Shown one piece after another: positions 24,439 to 34,600 of a stretch of DNA of 64,000 nucleotides (the stretch's first letter is position 1; every line of letters begins with the position of its first letter). The notes under the pieces are model-generated. The model ran no database searches. It was not told the DNA's origin and was given only the letters and a program-made list of their open reading frames with translations. The stretch is from Prorocentrum cordatum (Eukaryota; Sar; Dinophyceae; Prorocentrales; Prorocentraceae): positions 380,467-444,466 of the forward strand of contig CAUYUJ010016060.1 of the NCBI GenBank assembly GCA_963575745.1. The letters run 5' to 3'. The position numbers and the translations under genes are program-made.

Positions 24439-25562
24439 TGAGGCAGGCTGATGCTGCTGAGGCTGAGGCAGGCTGAGGCTGAGGCTGAGGCTGAGGAGGC
24501 TGAGGCTGAGGCAGAGGCTGAGGCTGAGGCTGAGGCTGAGGCAGGCTGAGGCTGAGGCTGAGGCAGGCTGAGGAGGCTGAGGCTGAGGCTGAGGCAGGCT
24601 GAGGCTGAGGGCTGAGGCTGAGGCTGAAGGCAGACTGAGGCTGAGGCTGAAGCAGGCTGAGGCTGAGGCTGAGGCAGGCTGAGGAGGCTGAGGCAGGCTG
24701 ATGCTGAGGCAGGCTGAGGCTGAGGCTGAGGCTGATGCAGGCTGAGGCTGAGGCAGGCTGAGGCTGAGGCCGAGGCTGAGGCTGAGGCTGAGGCAGGCTG
24801 AGGCTGAGGCTGAGGCAGGCTGAGGCTGAGGCTGAGGCAGGCTGAGGCTGAGGCAGGCTGAGGCTGAGGCTGAGGCTGAGGCAGGCTGAGGCTGAGGCAG
24901 GCTGAGGCTGAGGCCGAGGCTGAAGGCAGACTGAGGCTGAGGCTGAAGCAGGCTGAGGCTGAGGCTGAGGCAGGCTGAGGCTGAGGCAGGCTGAGGCTGA
25001 GGCTGAGGCAGGCTGAGGCTGAGGCTGAGGCTGATGCAGGCTGAGGCTGAGGCAGGCTGAGGCTGAGGAGGCTGAGGCTGAGGCTGAGGCTGAGGCTGAG
25101 GCTGAGGCTGAGGCTGAGGCTGAGGCTGAGGCTGAGGCTGAGGCTGAGGCTGAGGCTGAGGCTGAGGCTGAGGCTGAGGCTGAGGCTGAGGCTGAGGCTG
25201 AGGAGGCTGAGGCAGGCTGAGGCTGAGGCTGAGGCAGGCTGAGGCTGAGGCAGGCTGAAGGCTGAGGCTGGCAGGCTGAGGCTGAGGCCGAGGCTGAGGC
25301 AGACTGAGGCTGAGGCTGAAGCAGGCTGAGGCTGAGGCTGAGGCAGGCTGAGGCTGAGGCTGAGGCAGGCTGATGCTGAGGCAGGCTGAGGCTGAGGCTG
25401 AGGAGGCTGATGCAGGCTGAGGCTGAGGCAGGCTGAGGCTGAGGCCGAGGCTGAAGGCAGACTGAGGCTGAGGCTGAAGCAGGCTGAGGCTGAGGCTGAG
25501 GCAGGCTGAGGCTGAGGCAGGCTGAGGCTGAGGCTGAGGCAGGCTGAGGCTGAGGCTGTGAC
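24439..25562. repeat. GAGGCT hexanucleotide array, 1.1 kb
   Basis: Near-continuous GAGGCT with regular GAGGCAGGCT variants that form a higher-order pattern of about 20-40 bp. The purest stretch is about 25068-25200. Confidence 0.95.
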
Positions 25563-25773
25563 TGCGACTGCCGTTGCCACTGCGACTGTCATCGCGAATG
25601 CGACTACGACTGCGAGAACAGCAGAATTATTCTACAACTGGATTCTCATCTGAATATTAAGGGGAATGCTTCCAGATATGCTCCTACACATCGCTGTTAG
25701 GTTGCTTTGCCGGGATAATTTTATTTTTCGACGAAAATCCCCTTGTAGGGGGACACGCCCGACATAATACTAG

Positions 25774-26030
25774 TCGGGGGGGGGCGGGGAGCGCGCCTCG
25801 GAGGAGGAGGCGCGCGTTTTCCGAAGGCCGGGCCAGTGCCACGGAAGGCACGGTGCTCCCCCGCGCCCAGGGGAACCTCCCAGGCGGCCACCAGTTTCGC
25901 GGCCTGGGCATCTTGCGCCTGCTTGGCGGGTGGGGCTGGTTGACGGCAAAGGGGGGTCCCATGGGCGAGGGGAGAAGCATTTGTGCGTTCCGCCATTGGC
26001 GAGCGGGGTCACGACGATACGTAACCGCGC
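25774..26030. repeat. Duplicated flank, copy B
   Basis: Counterpart of copy A, abutting the right end of the 2-kb M1 element. The two M1 elements thus sit between two copies of the same flank. Confidence 0.55.
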
Positions 26031-26039
26031 CAACTTTCA

Positions 26040-26469
26040 ACTACCACGCAGCCATCACTCCCACGGTGCCTGCCGCAGCATTGCCACCTCTTCACTTTCT
26101 CCATCCTCCCTGACGTTTGATGTGGTTCAGCTCTCCTCCCTCCCTCCCGCCCCTGCGTCTGTCTTTTGTTCGTCCTACATAGCCAGTGAGAGTCGTCACC
26201 TGGCTGTTTAGTTTGATTCCCCCCCCCAGGGCCGAGCTCTGGGGGGGGAGGGCAACGCCTGAACGAGGTTTCCGCCATCAGGACTCAGGAATCAGGAGGA
26301 CGGGGAGGGGGGGGGTGCGAGGTGGGAGGGGCGGAGGGTGGAGAAACATGGGAGGGAAGCGGCGGGGTGGAGCCCCCGCACCATGATCGGGCTTCCTCCT
26401 CCTCCTCCGCGGGCCGTTGCCTTGCCCCCCGTCTGCCCCATCTTACGCTCGCCTCCTCCTGCTCCCCCT
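26040..26469. other. Nothing recognised
   Basis: C-rich on its left and G-rich on its right side. Leads into the CCG/TCG tract. Confidence 0.4.
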
Positions 26470-26636
<167 letters not shown>

Positions 26637-26718
26637 GGGCTTGCGAGCCTGGGCTGGCTGGGACTAGCGCCCACGGCAGTGCGCGATAGCGGACTGGTGT
26701 CGGCGCTCGGGGTGACGG

Positions 26719-28008
26719 GTGGTGGAATGGCGAGCCTCCCCGGCGGATGCTGCTGGTGCGGCTGCGGCGCGGCGGGCTGGGCGCCGCCGGCGGTCATCGG
26801 CGCGGTGCTGCACCAATGGGTGGTCGGGGCCACTGCCACGGCGGCCGCTGAGGGCGTTCGGGACGGCGTGCAGGCAGGGCGGCGGCACGAGGTTCGGCGG
26901 GGCGGAAGCGGCGGCAGCGTGCGGCGGCAGCACTGTGGGCCGCCGGCAACTCACGATCACGGAGGAGAAGCATGGGACGGAGGAGGACGACGGCGAGCTC
27001 GCCCGGCGTGGACGTCCAGGGCGGCGCGCTGGACAAGCTGAACGGCACGCAGCACGAGGGCAAGGACGGCTTCGACGAGAAGGGCGAGGCGGGCGCTGGG
27101 CGCGCGGGAGGGGCGCCACGGCAGCCAGCAGCGGCGGCTGCAGCGCCGCCACACGCCCTGGCGCTGGGAGTCCGCCGAGGAGCTGGCCGCCCGCTCGGCG
27201 GAGGCCTGGGCGGCGGCGGAAACTGAACGTCGGATCCAGAAAGATCGCGAGGCCGAACACACTGCGGCGGCCTGCGTGGTGCAGAGGTGCACGCGGGACT
27301 GCGGGGCTGCAGGCGGCCGAGGGGGCCCCGAGGCCCGCACTGCCGAAAACGAGGGCGTTGAAGAAGCAGGAGGCCAGGAGGGCCAAAGCGGACCTGTTCA
27401 GGGACGACGAAGCGGCCCTGGCAGAGGGCACCCGCTTGGCCCGCTTGGCCAAGGGCGAGAGGGTCGTTGAGGCGGCCCGCCACCTTCAGGAGCTCGAGCG
27501 GGATGCGAGCGAGGCTGCTAAAGGCCTGCGCGAATCTGACCAGGAGCTGAAGGTGGCGCTGGTGGAGTTCTACTTCGGCTTCGGCCAGGAGGTGCAGGAG
27601 AGCAGCGGCGACGAGGATAACGGCGAGGACAGCGGCGAGATGCAGGGTATCATCGACGCTGCACAGCAGGAGGCTGGGAGGCAGCTGAGGAGCAAGGGGA
27701 GGCAGGGCGTCGTCAATTGGGCGCGGTCCCTGCTCGGGAGCAGAGTCAAGGAGGCAGCGGACGGGGGCGACGCAGAGGGCGACGTCGTCACAGACCTCGC
27801 CAGTGCCGCCGCGGCGAGGGCGAGCCACTTTCGGAGGCGGGGGGCTGCGGCGGAGCAGGACGGCAAGCCGGCGAAGCAGGGCTTCGGCAAGGAGGCCTGG
27901 CCTGGACTGCGGCGGTGGTACGGGCAAAGGGCGGGCCCGCGAGGCGGGGCGGCCCGCGCCGCGGGTCGAAGGCGCTGGCGGGAAGGACAGGGGGGGCGGA
28001 GCTCTTGA
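26719..28008 (+). pseudogene. Possible decayed gene with helical Ala/Glu-rich domain
   Basis: A 429-codon open frame whose first half is Arg/Gly-rich and unconvincing. From about 27340 it reads as amphipathic helix: KKQEARRAKADLFRDDEAAL, AARHLQELERDASEAAKGLR, ELKVALVEFYFGFGQEVQES, followed by acidic and Ala-rich stretches. Just upstream, another frame (about 27160-27310) gives SAEELAARSAEAWAAAETER and IQKDREAEHTAAACVVQRCT, which also looks coding. An indel near 27320 would join the two. No family recognised; GC-rich repeats in this region can mimic helical Ala/Glu/Arg sequence. Confidence 0.3.
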
Positions 28009-28666
28009 GGAGGCCCGGCAACGGGAGGTTCGGGGTCAGCCGTAGCGTGTGAAGCCCCCCCGCGTCGTGCGATGCCGCAGGCCCCCTCTCTCTCACCGAG
28101 GACTGCCGCGGGCGCTCCGAGCGGCGCGTGCGGGGATGCCGCGCGCGTCGCGCGGCCGCGGGGGAGCGTGCGTCGCCCCCCGTGGCGCCGACATAGAACC
28201 GTCATAGAACCGTCGGCGCCGTCGTCGTCGTCGTCACCGCCGCCGTTCGCACCTCCTCCGCCCGTGCTCTGCCCCCCCCCCCCAGCAGGAGGGGACGGTC
28301 CTCAAGGACAAGCTGCTGTCCTCCGAGCCTGGGGGGCCGGTCGGACGGGTCGCCTGCCAGTCGTGGCGTCGGTTCCGCGTATGCAGAACCCCGAACCGTC
28401 AAGGCCGGGGGGGGGGAGGTCAGGGGTAGCTCGTGATTCGTGCCTCGGGGCCTAATCCGAAGCTGCCCCGGACTGGAGTTGTCCTGCATATTCCGGGCGT
28501 CCGGCCACCTCAGGATCGTCGGGGTTGGGGGCGGTGCAAGTCTTCCTGGTTTTTGCGTCGGGGGCCCGACTCGTCGGGCGTCCAGAGTAACAGTCGGGCG
28601 TTTAAGGTTGTCTAGCATCGGGACCTCAAGCAGCCGCGCCTAGCCGACTCCCGTAGGTCAGAGGAC
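28009..28666. other. Nothing recognised
   Basis: GC-rich with short CGT repeats near 28200-28240. No coding signal. Confidence 0.4.
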
Positions 28667-28805
28667 GAAAAGGTACCGATACCGCTAGCCTTGCCTCGTT
28701 TTCGCCTTTTAGGGCCTTTTGTGGCGCCTTCGTCGCCACAGCTGGATTCGCCTCGAAATCTTAGTCAAGTCGCACCCAGGGGGAGGTCCGGGGAGTAGCG
28801 GTGGT
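28667..28805. repeat. Dispersed repeat R3, copy 1
   Basis: About 135 bp related to 47602-47736. Shared blocks include GAGGTACC/AAGGTACC, CCGCTA, CGCCAC(A/G)GCTGG, TCGCCTCGAAA and GAGTAGCG. GGTACCGATACCGCTA near the start is partly inverted at the end (TAGCGGTGGTATC), so it may be a MITE. Confidence 0.6.
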
Positions 28806-28949
28806 ATCTGTATTGCTCGGTCTCCCCAGGCGGGGATGGGGGGAGGCGGCAAGAGAAGGGGACGAGGCGGAGGGGTTTGAGGCAGGGGGGCGGGCGTCGC
28901 TGTCGCACGAATCGCGTTTTGGGTGCAAGGGGGTATTCCCAATATTCAG

Positions 28950-29440
28950 GTGGTGTTGTGTGTGTGTGTGTTGTAGTTACGATCGTGCTTGCATGCGTAG
29001 TTGCGTATGTATGTGTGTATGTTTCTGCGCATGCACAGGTATGTGCATGTGTATGTGTGCATGTATATTCATATGTACACACATGCGTATGATAGTGTAT
29101 GTGCAGATGTCAGGCGTATGAATAAACAGATCGTTATACACGTGTATGCATGTCCCTATGCATGTGTATATGCAATCGGTTACGTGCAAATATATAAGCA
29201 TATATACATATGTGTATATATATGTTTCGATGTGTACAGTTGTAGAATTATATGCGTATGTATATGTGTGTAAATGTATAGGTTACGCATACGTGCACAT
29301 ACATCTATATGACTGTGCAAACGTAATGTTGTTTGTCTATGTATGTACATGTGTGCATGTACATGTGTACGCAACTGTGTGTACATGTGTATGTATACGT
29401 ATATGTGTATGTGCGCATATACTATATATATGTGTACATG
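28950..29440. repeat. TG/TA low-complexity DNA abutting the retrotransposon
   Basis: GTGTGTATGTGTATGTACAT-type sequence with ATAC runs. No gene seen. Confidence 0.9.
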
Positions 29441-29446
29441 CCTCGT

Positions 29447-29544
29447 TGATGAAGTATGCCTGCGTGCCGCGTGTAGGCATAGACATTCCTTGACTATCCG
29501 TAGCCATGTTGGCTCAAGTGCGATGCGAGCATAAAAGCTTGTCA
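29447..29544 (+). repeat. 5' LTR, 98 bp, containing a DinoSL-like 22-mer
   Basis: Very short LTR. Positions 29497-29518 match the 22-nt dinoflagellate spliced leader with one mismatch: it begins TCCGTAGCCAT, then G where the leader has T, and ends TTGGCTCAAG. This leaves 50 bp before (U3-like) and 26 bp after (U5-like) the leader. The mismatch creates an ATG (29506-29508) that runs into a stop within 15 codons. Confidence 0.93.
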
Positions 29545-29562
29545 TGGTAGCGGAGCTGAGAC
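29545..29562 (+). promoter_or_regulatory. Putative tRNA primer-binding site
   Basis: TGGTAGCGGAGC begins at the first base after the 5' LTR. TGG is the complement of a tRNA CCA end, and LTR elements usually place the minus-strand primer site here. The tRNA identity was not determined. Confidence 0.65.
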
Positions 29563-29898
29563 CGATCCACGTTCGGGCAGGCTCACGCGCGGGCAGAGGC
29601 GCAGCAAGTCTGCCCAGCTACGACGCCAGCTCCGTGGCGTCGAACGGCGCGGAGGCGCTCTGGCCGGATCGGGCTCTGAGGGCGCTGGAAGTGCGGGTAG
29701 CCCCTCCTCCGCGCGCCTCGAGCCCGAGGCACAGTCAGAGCGCGTGGGACGTGCGGGTAGCTCCGCCTCCACGCAGCTCAAACCAGAGTGCGCGGGTAGC
29801 ACCGTCATTCAGGAGCCCAAGAACGAGCTCGAGTCCGAGACCGAGCCCAAGACTAAGATTAGGAAGGTGTTCATCGATTGGAACGACCTTTAGGAAAC
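29563..29898 (+). other. Retrotransposon leader region with Ala-Gly-Ser-coding motif repeats
   Basis: The sequence between the primer site and gag has no ATG-initiated ORF in the gag frame. A different frame is open and acidic (rich in Glu-Pro) and closes with TAG at 29891-29893, five bases before the gag ATG. The nonamer GCGGGTAGC occurs at 29693, 29753 and 29792, each time in the same frame, reading Ala-Gly-Ser. The same nonamer recurs inside pol and at the pol stop. The region may be a decayed extra ORF or a structured leader. Confidence 0.5.
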
Positions 29899-31629
29899 AT
29901 GGAGCAGCTACAGCAACAAAACCAACAGCTTACCGCACAACTACAACAGCAAGCAGCAACGATGCAGCAGATGCAGCAGCAGATGACTGAGATGCAGGCC
30001 CAGCTGAAGTCCACGACCGCGGCTTCGTCCAGGGACCCTCAGCCGACCCTCGCGGTGGACACCCGCGTGATCGGCAAGCCTAGGGAGTTCGACGGAGAGA
30101 AGGATTGGAAAGATTGGTCTATCGTCATGCGGTCCTATGCCGCATGCTGCCACGAGCAGCTTGGGACGTTGATGAGGACGGCGGAGCTCTCTGAGGACCG
30201 CGTGGACAACGTGCACCTTTCTCCAGCAGACCGTCAGTTCAGCACCCAGCTGTTCTACATGCTGGTGATGGTGTGCCGTGGCTCTGCCCTCACGCGGGTG
30301 GTCAACCAAGGCACCACTGAGGGCCTCTTGGCGTGGAGGGCGCTCTGCCAGCATCACGAGCCGTCAAGTGCGGCTCGCCATGCCAGCTTACGCTTGGACC
30401 TCTTATCCTTCAACTTCGATGGTGACACCACTGCCAGGTTGGAACAGTTTGAGCGCGACGTCCACCGGTACGAGTTGTCATCCAGCCTATTGCTCGACGA
30501 CGCCATTAAGGTTGGCATCGTCCTCCGGCAGCTGCCAGACGGAGCATTGAAGCAGCACCTGGTCTTGAACATGGACCGGTTCGACACCTGGACGAAGATC
30601 CGCACTGAGATTGAGGCAGTGCGCCGGGCTCAGCAGGCTGCGAGCCATGGCGCTCGCCCGATGGACGTCGACACTCTGGCGCTGCTGAGGCAGGTCCCGG
30701 AGGACGAGCTGACGAGGCAGCTGGCCGCGATGGGGTTCCAGGTGAAGGGCAAGGGCAAGACAGGTGGAGGCAAGGGGAGAGACAAAGCTCCAACGACCAA
30801 TTGCCCCATCTGCGACAAGCCAGGCCACTGGAAGAAGGACTGCTGGTACAACCCGGCCAACAAGGGGGCAGGGTCCGGCAAGGGAGCGCCACCCAAGGGC
30901 GGCAAGGGCAAGGACGCGAAGGACAAGTCCAAGGCGAACAACACCAAGAAGAAGTGTTGGAACTGCGGTGAGACGGGCCACCTTCGAGAAGAGTGCAAGA
31001 AACCAAAGAAGGTGCACTCGATCGAAGAGGTCGTGGACGACCAGGGCGGATCCCTAGGACACCTCTTCCTGCCGCTTTCGGCCGTGAACCTCGCGGGCGT
31101 CTCGTCCGAAAAGGGCCGCACGATGCGCGTTGGCATCGACTCCGGTGCTGCTGTGACGGCCGTGCCGGATTGTCACTGCAAAGGGTACCCACTGTACAAG
31201 AATACGCCCGGCACCGGCAGGTCCTACGAGAGCGCCGCCGGGGAGAAGATTTTGGATCGAGGTGAACGGCGTCTACTCTGTCGTGCGGACGGTCGTTTAC
31301 GAGGACTGCGAGCGCGCGCGTGCAAGGTGAAGAAGCCCTTGCTGAGCGTGTACGACATGTGCAAGGCAGGACAGATGGTGGTCTTCGACTTTGACTCCAA
31401 TGGCAACGACAGGAGCCATGCCATCCACAAGGCGACCGGCGAGAAGACCAACTTTCAGCTCAGGAACAGGGTGCGGGAGTTGGATCTGGAGGTCGTGCCG
31501 CACGGCCAGGCAGAGAAGATCGCCACCAAGATGTTGGACGACCAGAAGCAGCAGTCCAAGAAGGTGCAGGACGAGGCCGCGAAGTTGCAGGATTTGTGCC
31601 CTTTCGAGGGGCAGGTCCTGTGGCCGTAA
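29899..31629 (+). CDS. gag-pro: Copia Gag-protease polyprotein (576 aa)
   Basis: Structural and protease part of the element. The ATG at 29899 is chosen because the open frame upstream of it starts only at a TTG. Residues 1-40 are Gln-rich with heptad character (coiled coil). They are followed by a Copia-type Gag domain (about residues 60-250) and a Gly/Lys-rich linker. Two zinc knuckles of the form C-X2-C-X4-H-X4-C lie at residues 302-315 (30802-30843) and 353-366 (30955-30996), expected to bind RNA. The aspartic protease motif Asp-Ser-Gly-Ala is at residues 414-417 (31138-31149). No stop interrupts this frame. Only 8 codons remain after the point where the pol frame can be entered, and the frame ends TAA. 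Gag, zinc-knuckle and protease roles follow from family knowledge. Confidence 0.92.
   Translation: MEQLQQQNQQLTAQLQQQAATMQQMQQQMTEMQAQLKSTTAASSRDPQPTLAVDTRVIGKPREFDGEKDWKDWSIVMRSYAACCHEQLGTLMRTAELSEDRVDNVHLSPADRQFSTQLFYMLVMVCRGSALTRVVNQGTTEGLLAWRALCQHHEPSSAARHASLRLDLLSFNFDGDTTARLEQFERDVHRYELSSSLLLDDAIKVGIVLRQLPDGALKQHLVLNMDRFDTWTKIRTEIEAVRRAQQAASHGARPMDVDTLALLRQVPEDELTRQLAAMGFQVKGKGKTGGGKGRDKAPTTNCPICDKPGHWKKDCWYNPANKGAGSGKGAPPKGGKGKDAKDKSKANNTKKKCWNCGETGHLREECKKPKKVHSIEEVVDDQGGSLGHLFLPLSAVNLAGVSSEKGRTMRVGIDSGAAVTAVPDCHCKGYPLYKNTPGTGRSYESAAGEKILDRGERRLLCRADGRLRGLRARACKVKKPLLSVYDMCKAGQMVVFDFDSNGNDRSHAIHKATGEKTNFQLRNRVRELDLEVVPHGQAEKIATKMLDDQKQQSKKVQDEAAKLQDLCPFEGQVLWP
31599..31605 (+). promoter_or_regulatory. 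Candidate -1 ribosomal frameshift heptamer
   Basis: C CCT TTC in the gag frame fits the X XXY YYZ slippery pattern and lies exactly where gag-pro must pass into the -1 pol frame. A perfect palindrome with 9-bp arms (GCCGCCCCG) at 31646-31663 lies 40 nt downstream. That is farther than the usual 5-9 nt, so the stimulator is uncertain. Confidence 0.45.
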
Positions 31630-34600
31630 GTCCAACTCCGACTCAGCCGCCCCGCGGGGCGGCAGGGCCCAGCGACGTGGAGGGCCCAAAGGAGGACAAC
31701 TCGGAGAAGGACCAGTCGCTCGAGATGCACCCTGTCGAGGGCGACCCTGCAGTACCACAAGCTGCGTTTGGCCAGAGCCTTCCGGGGAACCCGAATGTTC
31801 CAGGTGCGGCAGATGAGCCTCACGACATGGACGCCGAACAGCCTACACTGCGACCTCGGCGAGCCCCGGCTGAACCTACGCAGGCGGAGCGCGACGCGCA
31901 CGAGTGCGCGGGCCACATGCCGTACCGCTCCTGGTGCCGAGCGTGCGTGGCTGGACATGGGCGTGCTGACCAGCACCACCCTGTACCAGGCGATCCTCGT
32001 GGAGTACCTGTCGTGGCGTGCGGTTACGGCTACCTGGAGCGTCGTGAAGATTGTCCGCCAGGGGGGAGCCCCTCCCCGATCCTTGTCACCAAGGACGGAT
32101 CTCGTCCTGGAGCTGTCACGGCGGACGTGCTCCCATGCAAAGGGACTGGCGACCCCGCCTGTGTGCCTGCGCTGCTTCGTGCGTATGTTGCTGCCGGCCA
32201 CCACAAGTTCATCGCGAGGTCGGACGGTGAACCAGCGATCGTGGACCTTAAGAGCCGGGCGGTGGCGACAGCACGAGCACGCCACAGCATGGGCGTCATC
32301 CTCGAGGAGACTCCGGAGGGGGACTCGCAGGCGAACGGGCTGATCGAGAGCGCCGTCCGCGATGTGAAGGCGACGGCTCGCACGCTCCGATTCGCAGCTC
32401 AAGAGCTCCATGGGTCCAGCATCGGACCCAAGCATCCGATACTTCCATGGCTCGTTCGTTTCGCTGGAGACGTCATCACTCGAGGACAGCGGGGTGCAGA
32501 TGGCATGGCGCCGTACCAGCGCCGCACCGGCCGCGTGTACAGGCGAGCACTCCCGACCTTCAGTGAGAAGGTCTTGTACCTGCCAACGGGGAAGCACGAC
32601 AGTAGGATCCAGGGGCGATGAAACAGCGGACTGTTCGTGAACATCGTGGAGAGGAACAACGAGCTCTTCATCGCCACGCGCGACGGCGACAAGAGGGCGA
32701 AGGCTGTCCAGCGGTTCGCTGCTGCCGAGCGGGCCGACGCGGACCTCCTGGCGAACATACGTGGGACGCCCTGGCAGCCGATCCCCAGCGTCGGCTTGGA
32801 CGTCGTCCCGACCGTCATCTACGCTGACCCCGTGGTGAGCGAGGACGCGTTGCCACCAGGGCCGGCCCCTGGGCAGCCTGCCCCATCTGGGCGGCAGGTT
32901 TACATACGTCGTCACGTGGAGTTGCAGCGGCATGGCTTCACTGAAGGCTGTGCCGGATGCGACACCGCGCGTGCGGGCACAGCCGCGCGCCCCCACAGCG
33001 CAGCCTGCCGCGACAGGATCGAGCAGGCCATGATGGCAGACGAGGCTGGACGCCCACGGATCACGGAGGCGTTTTTGAGACGTGGCGACGCCGTGGCTGC
33101 AGGTAGCCCTGCGCCCGGCGACGCTGTGGCCGCGGGTAGCCCCGCGCCTGGCGGCACTGTGGCCGCGGGCAGCTCCGCGCCTAGTGCCCCGGCGGTCGCC
33201 GGCATCCCAGCGCCCGTGGACCCGGCGGCTGCGGTTAGCCCCGCGCCGGAGGTCCCTATGGAGGCCTCCGCTCCATCACCTGCGGTCCTTGCAGCGGGTA
33301 GCACCGCGCGAGGGCGCCTGGAGGCTGCGGGAAGCTCCGCGCCTTCGGGCATGGCCGTGCGCAGGCCTGCGGAAGTGCCGCTGGAGGGCGCATCGCCGCC
33401 TAGGAGGGCGCGCCGGGGGGCTGACGTGGAGATCGGCGGCGTGGATTTGACCAGCGAGTCGACGCACTTTCTTGGCGAGCTCTCTTCGGTGTTGTCTTCG
33501 TTTGGCGTGTGCCGGACAGGCGTTGCAGGGGTTTTCGGGCCAGGGCGGTTCACGAGCCGCTCGTCTGCTTTCGACCCCCCGCCTGGCACTGCCATGGACG
33601 TCCGTTCTGGATACGATTTCACACAGGCTGCCGAGCGAGAGCGGGCCCGCGAGACCAGACAGAGGGAGAGACCGGCGCTGCTCGTCGGTTCGCCTCCCAA
33701 CGTGGCCCTTTCTGCCATGCAAGGCCTCGCTCCGGACAGCCAGGAGTGGAAGCAGAAACTTGCAGAGGGCCTCACTCATCTTGAATTCGTTTGTGATCTG
33801 TACAAAGACCAAATGAAGGACGGCTTGTTCTTCTTGCACGAGCATTCGGCCTCTTCTGCAAGTTGGGACCTGTGGATGGTCCAGGAGATCGCTGGCATGG
33901 AGGGCGTGCGCACCGTCCTTGGAGATCAGTGCCCCTACGGCCTTTGGTCTGTTGATCTGTACGGGCCGGCTTTCGTCCAGAAGGCTACCAGATGGTTTAC
34001 CAATTCTGCGGCCATCGCACGTGCCGTCGGCAGCCGGTGCACTAACCGAGGCTGCCCGGACAACGCGCGGAAGCATAGGCACTGCCAGCTGATCGAAAAC
34101 CCCCGGACTTGGAGGGGTAGAGAACGCTACCCCCTCAAGCTCGCGACTGCGATCCTCGAGGGATTGTGGGGGGAGCTGAACGCTAAGCACGTGTTGTTCT
34201 CATTTGAGGCGGGCGCTCACGTTGATGAGCCCGACGCCTGGGACATCCACCCGGAGTGGTACGGCCACGTCGTCGACGCCACGACTGGCGTGAAGTTGGA
34301 CGCAGTGCTTGTGTCCAAGGCCCGCGGTGAGGAGATGGACTTCCTCAGCGGCCTGGGCGCGTACTCCTACGACACCGTCGACAGGTGCATCGAGGAGACA
34401 GGGCGGCGCCCCATGCCCACCGGATGGGTTGACGTCAACAAGGGGCAGCCCGACGCACCTCAAGTGCGAAGCCGGCTCGTGGTGAAAGAAACGAGGTATC
34501 ACACGAACCTCGACACGAGCGGCGGCAGCAGCTTCAGCCAGACACCGCCCTACGAGGCGTTACGGATGCTGTGTAGCTGCCAGATGACACCCGCCAGCCA

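Larger units (their letters stand above)
23759..25763. mobile_element. MITE family M1, 2-kb copy expanded by satellite DNA
   Basis: Same inverted ends as the 192-bp copy (GTCGGGCCTGTCCCCCTACA at the left; inverted CTTGTAGGGGGACACGCCCGAC-type right end at 25742-25763). The first 130 bp or so align with the small copy, including AAAAATATTCAAAACACAG, as do the last 55 bp. Between them is about 1.8 kb of extra DNA: the 73-bp satellite and the GAGGCT array. TACTAGT lies just outside both ends (23747-23753 and 25768-25774) as a likely target duplication. Confidence 0.8.

Noticed and set aside
24015-25592. 525-codon minus-strand ORF
   Set aside because: It consists of read-through of the GAGGCT array and the frame-cycling 73-bp satellite; the period is not a multiple of three in the latter.
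31224-31330. Possible compensating frameshifts in the protease region
   Set aside because: Another frame shows a short protein-like stretch, but the zero frame (GERRLL...KPLLSVYDM) is continuous and fits the family better.
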